Of a stretch of DNA of 64,000 nt, positions 34,509 through 45,532 are shown one piece after another. Every line of letters starts with the position of its first letter. The stretch's first letter is position 1. The notes under the pieces were generated by a model, which did no database searches, was not told the origin of the DNA, and saw nothing but the letters and a program-made list of their open reading frames with translations. This DNA is from Eucommia ulmoides (taxonomy: Eukaryota; Streptophyta; Magnoliopsida; Garryales; Eucommiaceae). The stretch lies in the NCBI GenBank assembly GCA_016647705.1, contig CM028326.1, positions 1 to 64,000 of the forward strand, written 5' to 3'. The translations under genes and the position numbers were made by a program.

Positions 34509-37399
34509 ATGGATGAATCGCAAGAAATTCTATTGAACTCTCTGGTCAGTTATGGAGTTCAGATTCCGCCCGATGTATCTTCGATGGAAGACCTCACGCC
34601 GGCTGCGCTGGTCTCTATCTGCTCTCAGTCGCTCCGCCTGATCGACGATACGTCGTCATTTCCAGCATCGTTTCCCGATTCAGTAGCCGATCGATTCAAG
34701 ATCTGCACCGATCTCGCTTCCGCCGTCCAGAACGTTGGTTATCTCGGCGATATGAATTTCCACAAGGTTTTCATTTTCATTTTGCCTCCTGAATTTTATT
34801 TTATATTTCATTTATGTTACTCTCTTTGTTTACTGAGAAGAATCAAGCTCATGCAAGTTCTAATTTGCGTCTCCTTTCATGTATGTTTAGTTTAGTTTTA
34901 TTTCTCATATTATGTGCAATAGAAGCTAAAGGAAATTATTACAGTTTGATGACAATTGTGAATGCTATTGTTGTTCGGATTTTTATTGATTGCATTGTTT
35001 TGACTCTTCCTTACTAGGCAGTTCCTTTATCCATCCGAAGAAGACTTGTATAAATTGGTAAGATTCTTGGTGGAGAGGCTTTCTGGATTATCTGAAGCTG
35101 GGAAATCGGCCAACAAGAAAGAAATCGGCCAACTGACGCATTCGACAGAAGAATTGGCAGAAACTAAAGGATTTCAAATACATAATGAGGATGTCATTAG
35201 CAGATTGAATGATGTGAGATTGGAAACTGAAGTGGTTGAGTCGTCTTCATCTGTTAATGCTTCTGAAAATGACGACAGTATTGCTCGGGAACATGTTAAG
35301 TTTGTTTCAGAGGTAAAGCAAATACATCCATCTGAACTACCTTTTACCTTTACTTGAGTTTTATCAGACGCTTTACTTTGATTCAGATAAAATGACTTGA
35401 CGAATAGCTAATCTGTACTCAAGATAAGAACAATATTGTGTTTAAATCTATGTAATTACTCATCTTAGTGGTAATATCTTTCAGATCAGATGTGAGATGG
35501 AAAAGTTACAAAGTCGAGAAAAAGAGCTTACTGATGAGGCGACTACAAAGTCTTCAGAATTAGAACGTTTGGAAGAACAACACAAGATGTTGAAGGTGGC
35601 TGTGGAGATGGCTTTGGAAGAGCAACATCCTGTTGACTACTACATTAAACAGCTCAACGAGCAAATAGATGCAAAAAAGCATAATCTTGTGCTACTGGAG
35701 TCACAATGGTAGAATGCTGTTTTTCTATTCACTTTTTGTCAGCATTTTATAACTGAACTTGGTCAAATATATTCTCTAAATCCTTGAGTTGAAAAGAATT
35801 ATTGCTATTAAAAGTGCAACATGAGTTTCTCTTGCATGAAAATGTTTGTATTGATTTCATCTTAACTTCACCACAGGGATGCTCTCATAAGGCCTTTGGA
35901 AGAGGAAAAAATAAGCGTTGAGGATGCTCTTTGTTTGGCAAAGCCGGAGGCTCGAGAAAAGCTTAAAAAGTTGAAAGAAGTAGAGCAAGAGAGGGAATCA
36001 GTGGTATCAGAAATTAAGAGAAGGTATTGGATTATGAGCATATTATTTCGATATTTGTATGCTAAAACATAATTGGTTCTACAGAAGAATTGTGAAGCCT
36101 ATTTAACTTTTAGGACAAATATCATTTGTTTCTCCTTAACATAAAAATTCATGCTTATTTTTTCCATAATATCCAAAAACTATCCCTGAAGTTTGGATTT
36201 TTATATTAAAAAAATCATATGTTAACAGAACAATGACTGCTATCATGATTCATGACCTGGCTTAGGTCTATAGAAAAATCACATAAATGTTCAAAAATGC
36301 CCTCGATAATTTTATTTTTTTCAAAAAAAAAAAAAACCCGAAACTAACACAGCACATATAAAAAACACACCAGCTATATGAAAACGTCAACAAAAGGATG
36401 AAGATTTTTTTTAAATCAAATACAAAAATAATCTTTGAATCATGGTTAGGAATAGTTTCATGGTGAATGATAAGCAGTGGGTTCATACTCTCTTATAGTT
36501 GGTGATGTATACGGAAGAGGTAAAGAAATTGAATGATTTCCAAGGTGAAAGGTAACATTAGCATTCGGGCATCTTGGAAGAGAAGATTAAAAAAGAAGAG
36601 AAAAAAGGAAGAAGGGTAAAAATGGTAACATTCTCCGCTAGATAAAAATGCCTATTACTGACAGGGATACTCGGTGATATCGTGAGAAAATAGGGGTAAT
36701 GTTTGGTATTATAAAATCTCGGCGGAGTTAAATGATATTTGCCCTAACTTTTAATATTTCAGACTATTTTATCTCTTGGAAAAGAACATGAATTGAATCT
36801 TATGTCATTACAATATTCGTCTGTTTTTAAAGGGAGGGAGAACTTTCTAAACTTTCGAAGGATGTTGAGGAACAACCCAAGTTGGCCTCCAGGAGATCCT
36901 ACATTGATCGAGTCAAGGAGATCACAAAAAACAGTCGTAAGCATGACGCTGACATAGACAGGATCCTAAAAGAAACAAGGGAGCTTCAGCTAGAGAGTAA
37001 TTCTATCCAAGAACGCCTTCATCGAACTTATGCAGTGGTAGACGAAACAATTTTCAGGTACAAAATACAAATTATTAAGTTATGTTGGTGGTTTTAATCT
37101 CTTGATTACTTCAGAGGTGAGAAATTATTGTTTGGTTACTGAAAAATAAGCCCATAATTTTAGGGAAGCAAAGAAAGACCCTATGGGGAGACAAGCTTAC
37201 AGGCTTCTTACTAGCATCCACGAGAGTTTTGATCAGATCTAGCGGAAAAATTCTTGCCACGGACAGAACACAAAGGGAAGCGGCTGATTACGAAGCCAAA
37301 CCTTCTGCCATGACTTCCCAGAGCTTGAACATTGACAAGTTACAAGCTGATATCGATGCTATCAGGAGGGAAAACGCTTTCCTCGAGCAACGCCTCTAA
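34509..37399 (+). pseudogene. CCDC22: CCDC22-like gene, unit 4 (single insertion in last exon)
   Basis: Exons 34509-34766, 35022-35312, 35485-35708, 35877-36023 and 36833-37057 are all open and have exactly the lengths of the intact copies. The last exon (37164-37399) has one extra A at 37241, which creates an in-frame TAG at 37240-37242. The predicted product is 407 aa and lacks the final 52 or so residues of the C-terminal coiled coil. It could be a hypomorphic protein, a recent pseudogene or a base-call error. Exon 2 carries a local change (ANKKEIGQL instead of ADKKEISSL). Function is as for the unit 5 copy. Confidence 0.85.
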
Positions 37400-37605
37400 T
37401 CACTAGTTGGCAATATCATTATTTTACTCTAATCGAAACTTATATTCATTGAAATAGAAATCAAAACTTTTCCGATACGAATTACCATAAATCTTATTTG
37501 TTGGCTAAAAGCCTAAAACTTTTCTCAAGTCTAGTACAGATCACACACTACTCCAATCTTTATACCATAGCAAACAAAGCAATGTCATACGGATATTCTT
37601 CATGT

Positions 37606-37811
37606 TGAGTTGAAGGTGTAATCATCTAGTTCCACCTCAACTTTTGGTCTGTGTTGCTTTGTCATGCAGCAGTTGCACTGTTCGTGTTTGCTGGAAGAAC
37701 ATCTTGATCCATGGCTTGAGCTGTTGAGTTTTCTTCTGGCAAGGTAATATCAAAAATACTTGGTCTTCTATTCTTGTTGTCCCGGTGTTGCCGGAGGAAA
37801 TATTTCTGGGC
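37606..37811 (-). pseudogene. Diverged half-MYB fragment, unit 4
   Basis: Part of the diverged MYB 3' exon that is also present in units 2 and 6. It encodes [17 protein letters not shown] and a tail, and breaks off inside the SHAQKYF motif at about 37811, where a degraded CCDC22 5' end begins. The MYB helices upstream of the motif are absent. Confidence 0.8.
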
Positions 37812-37918
37812 AATTAAAGCTTTTCTTTTATACCTAACAACGGTATGCTCTACAGCCATACGCAGCCAGGAAAACAACAGGCTTCGCTTTTGGCATTTCA
37901 ACGGAGAATGAAGCAGAA

Positions 37919-38530
37919 ATGGATGGATCGCAAGAAATTCTATTCAACTCTCTCGTCAGTTATGGAGTTCAGATTTTTCCCGATGTATCTTCGATGCAAG
38001 ACTTCACGCCGGCTGCGCTGGTCTCTATCTGCTCTCAGTCGCTCTGCCTGATCGACGATACGTCGTCATTTCCAGCATCTTTTCCCTGATTCAGTCGCCA
38101 ATCGCTTCAACATCTGGCTTCCGCCGTCCAGACCGTTGGTTATCTCGGCGATATGAATTTCCACAAGGTTTTCATTTTCGTTTTGCCTCCTGAATTTTAT
38201 TTTATATATCATTTATGTTGCTCTCTTTGTTTACTGAGAAGAATCAAGCTCATGCAAGTTCTAATTTGCGTCTCCTTAAGCTAAAGGAAATTATTACAGT
38301 TTGATGACAATTGTGAATTCTATTGTTGTTCAGATTTTTATTGATTGCATTGTTTTGACTCTGAAGCTGGGAAATCTCCCTGACGCATTCGACTGAAGAA
38401 TTGGCAGATTGAATGATGTGATATTGGAAACTGAAGTGGTTGTGTCGTCTTCATCTGGTAATTTAATTTGTAAACATCGACAAGTTACAAGCTGATATTG
38501 ATGCTATCAGGCTTCGAGCAACGCCTCTAA
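37919..38530 (+). pseudogene. CCDC22: Collapsed CCDC22 fossil (exon 1, part of exon 2, end of exon 6)
   Basis: A more diverged seventh copy. Exon 1 is recognisable from an ATG at 37919 (MDGSQEILFNSLVSYGVQ) to the donor at 38168, with an early stop near 38087 caused by an added base. A shortened intron 1 follows, then pieces of exon 2 (about 38362-38460) joined directly to the last 60 bases of exon 6 (about 38475-38530). Exons 3-5 are gone. It lies between a half MYB and a complete MYB, showing that an older CCDC22-MYB unit once stood here. Confidence 0.85.
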
Positions 38531-38693
38531 TCACAGGTTGGCAATATCATTATTTTACTCTAATCGAAACTTACATTCATTGAAACAGAAATCAAAACTT
38601 TTCCGAGACAAATTACTAGAAATCTTATTTGTTGGCTAAAAGCCTAGAACGTTTCTCTGGCAAATCTAGTACAGATCACACACTACTACAATC

Positions 38694-39939
38694 TTATGGC
38701 ATATCAAACAAAGCAACGTCATACAGATATTTTTGATGTTGCATCATCTGGTTCAACCAAAGCACTTGGTCTGTGATGGGTTGTTGAGCAGGAGTTGCAC
38801 TGTTCTTGTTTGCTGGAAGAACATCTTGATCCATGACTTGAGCCGTTGAGTTTTCTTTTGGCAAGGTCATATCAAAAATACTTGGTCTTCTGTTCTTGTT
38901 GTCCCGTTGTTGCCGGAGGAAATATTTCTGCGCATGACTGGAAACCTGAGTCGGTGTCCTTGTCTCAACGTATCTTGAGATACTCTTCCAATTCCTTCCA
39001 TATTTTGCTAGCCCGGTAAGAAACAACCTACACATTCACAAAAATTAAAATTAAAATAAAATAATAATGTATGCTAATTGACTGAAAATTGATAGCAGAA
39101 GTAGTAAATTACTTGTTGGGTTAAAAAAATAATAATAATAATAATAATGTATCCTTCTTATGCTAGATTTGAAAACTTTTCATTTTTTGTTTTAGAGGGA
39201 AAAAAAAAAAGATACTCGAGGCCCCACTTGTTTACTGATTTTGTTCCCAGATTTTTATTTCCCTTCCCCGAAAACTGGGAACAAATACAAAATTATGGAA
39301 ACAAAAATAAATTCATTTCCCCTTTTTTTGAATAAATTTTGGAGAGCATAATTGAATTGTTTTCAGAAGAAAATAAAGAGTAATTAACCCTAAATGGTTT
39401 AAAGATTTGTTTCTTGCTGTATATTACTTGTGTTCTGATTCGGTCCATTGTTTTCTCTCTTTCGGCTTCTTTGTTTCTTTATTCCGCTTATCTAAAACTA
39501 AACTTTGAGTCACCGAATCGTTGTTGAGATTATGTGGTGGCGGCTCAACGAGTCCCGCATTGATCGATTGCATGTCATTTTTGTATCCAATGTAATCGAC
39601 GGGAGACGCCAAAGGCTGTTGATTTAGTAGTTGTGGCGGCCAATCTTGCTCCTTCATCTCTACCTCCTGTTGTTGTTGTTGAAGTTGAGGTTGAGATGGA
39701 GAAGCAACATTGGCCATGGCAACCAGCACTTGCCATGGCCATTGTTGATTCTCCATCTCAACCTCAACAACAGGAGGTTGAGATGGAGAAGCAACATTGG
39801 CCATGGCAGGCTCCTCGTCTAGTATTTTGTGTAGCCATGCCCAATCTTGCTCGGTCACCTCAAACTCCTCCTCTATCTCAAACTCCTGTTGTTGTTGTTG
39901 TTGTTGAAGGCGGCAAACTTGGTTCTCCATATTAGCCAT
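38694..39939 (-). CDS. SHAQKYF-type single-MYB transcription factor (intact, 281 aa)
   Basis: Exons 39428-39939 (512 bp) and 38694-39027 (334 bp) join in frame to 282 codons. Layout: polyQ at residues 12-18, acidic segment to about 36, two repeats with SPSQP and WPWQ motifs (about 50-115), a linker, basic [13 protein letters not shown] just before the domain, and a MYB repeat with W165, W184 and SHAQKYF at 201-207. It is likely a nuclear DNA-binding regulator; target sites are not inferable here. Copy-specific changes are in the tail (SATPAQQ, FDMP). The neighbour on the 3' side is the CCDC22 fossil. TATA at 40003-40009. Confidence 0.88.
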
Positions 39940-40002
39940 CTCCGTTGCGTTCGTCCTTCTCAAGTGGTTTCCTAGGCTTGGAATTACGTGGGGGTAGGTT
40001 CT

Positions 40003-40009
40003 TTATATA
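40003..40009 (-). promoter_or_regulatory. TATA box of MYB 38694-39939
   Basis: TATATAA on the minus strand, about 64 bp upstream of the ATG at 39939. Confidence 0.6.
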
Positions 40010-40019
40010 GTGAATTTTG

Positions 40020-41674
40020 CTTTGATTCTAATCATTATGTATCCGTTGCTGATATGGTGGCTTTGACTTGTTTTTAAAATTTGGGAAGATTACATTTTTG
40101 ACCCCTAAAGTATAGTGTGGGTGTTCGTTTGAACCCTACGGTTTGCCAAATTTCACATTTGATCCTCAAGTTCCATATTTGTTTCAATTTCGCAAAAATT
40201 GAAAACGTTATTAATGATTTTGGATGAAAAATGAGCTATTCTCGACACATGATGGAGAAATTTTCGGTATTTTATTACTCCACTGAACATGAGATTTCAG
40301 GAAAATCATTGTTCGAAAAAGATTAGGGAAAAAATATTTTAGATTTAGTGGAATGATGAAATGATAAATTATCTCCATTAGAAGGTCATTGTGTTGTGCG
40401 CAATACAATTTTTATCCAAAATCATTAATAACGATCTTAACATGTGCCATTGAAACAAATTTTGAAACTCGAGGGATTAAATGTATAATTTGATAAACTT
40501 GAGTTTGACTTTAAATTTCTATTTTTTAAGAATCACCTTGATGACTTGGAATGAGTCAAAACTTCTTTTTGGAGAAAAAAAAGGAATTTTGTTTTGATTT
40601 TTTCAATTTTATATTTTTTAAATAGATTTTGAAAAATAAAAATTAAAAACAAAGGTTAAAAAAAATATCGCAATTAAAATGGTGGTAGAATGACTATATA
40701 TTGAGAGAGAGAAATTTATTCGATTTCCTCTGGAAATTTATTGCATATTTAAAAAAAAAAAAAAAAAATAAACATTTTTGTGATCATTTTCTAAAAGTCT
40801 TTTATGTTTTCGTCCCGACCAATTTATCGGAGATATGAGTTTCCAATTATAATCCTCTTGACCTATTTTACATTAGTTTAGATCACACTGTTGTCGCTTG
40901 TCGTCTTTGCCGATTGTTAGACATTTGCTATCAGTCAACCCGTGGTTGGCCCATCATCGGACCTCCACCCACCGTTGACCATCACCACCACTACTGATCA
41001 CTGTGGTCACACTACCACCGTGTTGAAGTTAATTTCTTTAGTTAATTTTTTAAATTAATATATTTAATTAGTTCCTTTAGTTCCATTATTAGGTTAGCCA
41101 AGATCTATTAATATTCTAATCTAATTTTATTCCACAAGTTAATTTGATTTTCTAATTTTTAGGGTCAGGATGATTATAAATAAAAATTAATGAAAATTCA
41201 ATTAATAATTAGAAAATTAAGGAGAGTTTGAAACATAACATATTAACGCACAATTTATGAATGTGTTGTGGATTTTTGCAAAATTTAATATTTTTTCATA
41301 ATAAATTTATTGACAATTTGTGAGTATTAATAATTATTTAATCAGTTTGTTTACATTAACAAACTGGTAGAACAATTTGTTAATGAAGAAACTAAATAAA
41401 AGAGAAATTAAAAAAATAAAATAAAAATATATTTAATTAAAAAAAATTAGGGTTTTTTATTAGGAAAAAACTTTGTGATTGATTAAATATTAATGTTTAA
41501 AATTACTAAATTTGTTTCTTTGAAAGAGATTAAACGATAGGACAATTAATTAATTTTTCCTTTCAAATTAGTATATTTAGTTAATTTCTTGGGGTAGTTT
41601 TGCTAATTTTTTAAATTAGTCACTACCAAATTTCCTTGCATCAATTCCATGTTGTCAAATACTACCGAAGTTAT
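40020..41674. other. MYB upstream flank and block B DNA, unit 4
   Basis: Non-coding. It first matches the MYB upstream flank, then from about 40740 the AT-rich block also present at 17250, 50640 and 62220. No gene was seen. Confidence 0.6.
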
Positions 41675-41861
41675 CGCCGAGTGCATAAATCAGCTTAACC
41701 AGGGTTTTTGGTTCAAGACTTGGGAATTCAACTGCATTAAAACTCGGTAGGGAGAGCTTTGCCGCCCTTGTAGTCCGACCCGACTTTATCTGAATTAATC
41801 AGAATCCTATGTGGTTATCGAATACCGGATGGTTTATACAAAAAAAAAAAAAAAAAAAAAA
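41675..41861 (+). mobile_element. tRNA-type SINE remnant, unit 4
   Basis: Same insertion as 18190-18414, with a 19-20 bp internal deletion near the tRNA-like head and a 22-A tail (41840-41861). Confidence 0.6.
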
Positions 41862-42092
41862 GAGAAATTATCCCAAAAGTCCCATCCCACAAAAACACCA
41901 CTTTATGGAGTTATGTACCAACATCTTTTTAAAAAAGGAAGTTGTATGATAATCACCAATTTATTTTAGGAGAAGGGAATAGAATGGCATCTTTCTAACA
42001 ATGGAAATACATCACAAGAAGAATGGGTTGAAGCTTCCCATCAAGTAAAACAGTAAGTAGGCAAACTGAAACTTGAGCAAAAACAAACTTAC

Positions 42093-43118
42093 CATGGCAC
42101 TAGCACATAGGGATGGTCATGGACCGGGCCGGGCTTAGACTAGTGTATTACAAAAAAATGTTGGGCCCTAGCCCAGCCTGACCCGGTGATCGGGCCTTAT
42201 AAGAAAATTTTAAACCCAAAGCCCAGCCCACGGGCCCCCGGCCCTTTTTTTTATTTTTTTAAATTTAAAAAATAAATACAAAAAATTCAACACCAAACCA
42301 ATAAGAAATATTAAAATTACAATTTTTAAAGGTAAACCAATATTCCAAACAAACTAAACCAACAAGAAATATTAAAATTATAATTTTTAAATAAAATTAA
42401 TATTCCAAATATTAGGGTTGTATTGTAACGTGTGTGTGTGTGTATATATATATATTATTTTATTTTTTTAAATATCATTCGGGCCGGGCCGGGCCTAAAA
42501 TTTTTTAATCTTGCCCAAGCCCGGCCCTAATTTTGATCGGGCCCTAATACCTAGGCCCTGGCCCGACCCGTGGGTTTAAACTCTAAGCCCAAGCCTTAAA
42601 AAAATAAGGCCGGGCCGTTCGGGCTGGGCGGGCCCCCAAGCCCATGACCATCCCTACTAGCACATATTACTGAAGCAGACTTTTCTCGAGTCACATGTTT
42701 CATTAGTCTTTTACTCTCAAGAGGTTGAGACCGTGTGCCTAGCGCCCTGCAGCCTATCAAATCAAATCTCACATGCTTGATATGCATTTTGGATTGATCA
42801 TATATCCTAGCTGTCAAAGTTGGTCCAGGATTAGTTTAAACAAATATAAAAAGTACGAGGAACAAACAGTGAGATTCAAAATTTACAACCATGGCATAAA
42901 ATTGCAGGCAGAACTTGGTAGCAAGTAATTAAAAAACCCAAAACAAAGCAACTTGCTATGTTTTGCTACAACAGTTGGCCAGTATAGTACACTACTTATA
43001 TATGAATGCCAAGAACTGAGTTTCTTTTCTTTTAGATAGTAATACACACGAGGAAAAGAGACATACCTACTGGTAATGGTGTAGGGTTGGCAGTAGCACT
43101 TGCAGCCAGTGAAGCCAT
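42093..43118 (-). pseudogene. 5' fragment of plastid-targeted protein gene (two exons, hAT insertion)
   Basis: Exon 1 coding 43067-43118 (MASLAASATANPTPLPV, Ser/Ala/Thr-rich like a chloroplast transit peptide) splices to exon 2, which starts at 42810 after a GACAG acceptor. Exon 2 continues ARIYDQSKMHIKHVRFDL to SASVICAS and would end at a GTAAG donor at 42093. A 549-bp hAT-like element sits inside exon 2. Downstream exons are missing because the segment is joined to AT-rich block DNA near 41920. The N-terminus reminds me of YELLOW LEAF 1-type chloroplast proteins, but this is from memory and weak. An almost identical fragment is at 52018-53059. Confidence 0.6.
42108..42656. mobile_element. 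Non-autonomous hAT-like element, unit 4
   Basis: The ends are terminal inverted repeats TAGGGATGGTCATGG / CCATGACCATCCCTA. They are flanked by an 8-bp target duplication CTAGCACA (42100-42107 and 42657-42664), as expected for the hAT superfamily. Sub-terminal GGGCCGGGCC-type repeats face each other; the core is AT-rich with GT and TA microsatellites. There is no transposase. Confidence 0.88.
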
Positions 43119-43870
43119 CTTGAGGAAATGGATGACTCACCTGAATTTTAACAGTCTTTGATTAGAACACAAACACAATCACGGTATTTTACATGTTAGG
43201 TTATCAAAATAAATAAATTAGAATTATAAATGATGAATGAAATTCGTTTTCTCAATATAATGAAAGGTTGCTTCAACTTATGAATGATTTTGTTTAAAAA
43301 AAAATGACCTTCGAGTGCACCATATGGATAGCAATCGATTAACGTTCATGACAAATGAGCTCAAACTAAAGTTCCGCCAACAATGAAAAACTCTGACAAC
43401 GGCAGGCGTGGCCCTGACCCAAATACACCAAAACGAGCACTTTCGACCCCATCCCAAGAGCGAATCCAATGTATTTTATGTTTCATATACATAAAACTAT
43501 ACAAAAATTATGTTAAAAAACAAGAAGTGGCTAAATTGCAGTTGCAAATTTAAATTTTATGAAATTTGTAGCAAGATAATATCCTATATCAACAAAAAAA
43601 AAATTGTTTCTTATTTATACTTGTTTATAGGCATCAATTCGATACTCTGATTTAGGAACTAAACTCCTAGGGCTAGGGCCGCTCCTTGATAAGCAACACG
43701 TCATGAAGCTACAGGGAAAATAATTTGCACTAGTTTGTAGAAGATGCGAAATTGAAGCTTGGATATAAGCCCTAAAACTTCTATCACGTTTTATTAATAT
43801 TAAGAGGATCTCCAAATGAGGCTCCAAATGAGGCTCCAAAAAAATAGGCTCCGAGAATTTGCTGATTTCG
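43119..43870. other. Upstream flank of plastid-gene fragment
   Basis: Probable promoter and 5' leader of the fragment on the minus strand. Open frames at 43278-43469 and 43615-43839 (minus) are shared with unit 5 but show no family I recognise. Unit 5 lacks about 100 bp and 60 bp pieces of this stretch. Confidence 0.4.
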
Positions 43871-44027
43871 GGAGAGAGGAAATTTCAGGAAGGAAAGAGA
43901 TTATAGACGTTGGTGAATAGCTCATCACCTACGGCTATTCCTTTTTTACTGAATATTGCAAACAACATCCAAAGAATCTACAACATCAATTTATAAAACA
44001 CAGATTTCACTTTCGATTTGAACATAC

Positions 44028-44235
44028 CAGGCTTCTTCTTTTTTGAATTCGTTCAAAATTTTCCAGGCGAGTAGAGGCTGCGTCTTATTCTTCGACTAAT
44101 CTGCTTCTCTTCTTCTTCGTCCAGTTTCTCCAGGCGATTAGGGCAAGAATCTGTCTCTCCCTCCCTTTCCCTCTCTCTCTCAAACGATTTGGTGTCCAGG
44201 GCTTCGTTCAATACTTCAATGCACATGTTAGAGAT
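44028..44235 (-). other. Orphan MZT1 leader exon, unit 4
   Basis: Same exon and donor as 9394-9600, but the MZT1 coding exon is absent downstream. The next gene sequence on this strand is the plastid-gene fragment, about 0.9 kb away. Confidence 0.6.
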
Positions 44236-45532
44236 AATTTCATTGTTGACCCCCATATTTTGTCCAAAATTTCATTTTGCTCCTTGATTTATTTTTTGTC
44301 TTAACATAGTACCCAAACTTTAGTTTAAGTGTTTGAAGAAGTCATTTTCTAAGTGTATCAAGCAATGGCATGGTGGATGTTTAGTGGGTAATTATCTTTA
44401 TCTTTTTATCTCTATATAAGTATTGATTTTATTTTTCTTTTAACCCACTTATTTTAAAAAATAACATTTATATTCTCATCTAATTTCCGAACCATTATCT
44501 TTATATCATTACACATTAACAGGTATAGATTTGAGATAGGTACGTACTGCACAAGTAAGATCATCTGATATTTCTTTTAAGACATGCAATTTGTTTTGGT
44601 ATGTCAAGTTAAGTCATTTTTAGAATTTTTATATTAAATATATAATATTTGATGTTGCCAAAATCTACCTAGTGTGTGAACCAAAGCCAAACGAGCTGGA
44701 GAACTCAACAACACGTACTGCCCCCTTAGATTACAATTCTCTAATGAGAGTAAAAATACAACTAATACAGAGAAATGTTTACAAGTGAAAAGAATATGAT
44801 TTCGTGCCCATAATCAAGTCTAGAGCCCTCCCCTAGAGTAACTGTCTCGTCGAGTATATAAGATGTTCCGCTGGGCAGCCGTTCCCGCCATGATTTCCTC
44901 ATCGTTCCATACCGGCAATCGTGATCATAGGCGGTGCTCCCACTATAGAAAGTGGCGTCAATTGTGCAAGTGAATGGAGGTGGTGGTAGGTAGGACGACA
45001 GTTATGTTCACCTGCTACCTCTTGGGTCGGTGATTGGGTCTTGTTTGGGGGGTCTCGCTTCATCCCGAATGGGCTCGTTGTGTAGTTGGGCTGAGCTCAA
45101 CAGGCCAGATGTGCTGATCTTGGACTGTTAGGGCGACGGGCCAACGAAAGCAACTATTTTGCTGTTTCCGTGCCGGACTCCATGGGTAGGTCCGACCCAC
45201 TTCTTTGTCTTTCTCTTCTCTGATTTGCATGTGGGGATTTTTCCCTCATCATAAAACACACTTTGAAGCCAAAAATACTTGGTTTATTTTCCTCTTTTTT
45301 TCCCCTTTCTCTTCATTTTTCAATTAAAATGAAGTTCTAAAAATAAGAGGGGCAAAATAAAATAATAGCGAAATACAGGGAGTAAAAGGCAATTAAACCT
45401 TTTTTTCCTCCTCCTAAGAGCTACAGGGAGTCTACAGCCATATGCAGCTCCCGGATTCGATGAAAACAAAAGGCTTCGCATTTCGCAATTCAACGGAGAA
45501 CGCACACAACGAAATCAACCGACGGAGCAGAA
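44236..45532. other. Intergenic region upstream of CCDC22 unit 5
   Basis: Holds the right-hand direct repeat (44248-44520), a plus-strand TATATAAG (44855-44862), the unit boundary (45067) and the conserved proximal region before the CCDC22 ATG. No gene was seen. Confidence 0.55.

Noticed and set aside
43278-43839. Minus-strand frames of 63 and 74 codons shared by units 4 and 5
   Set aside because: The two copies are recent duplicates, so sharing proves nothing; splice borders and family similarity are lacking.
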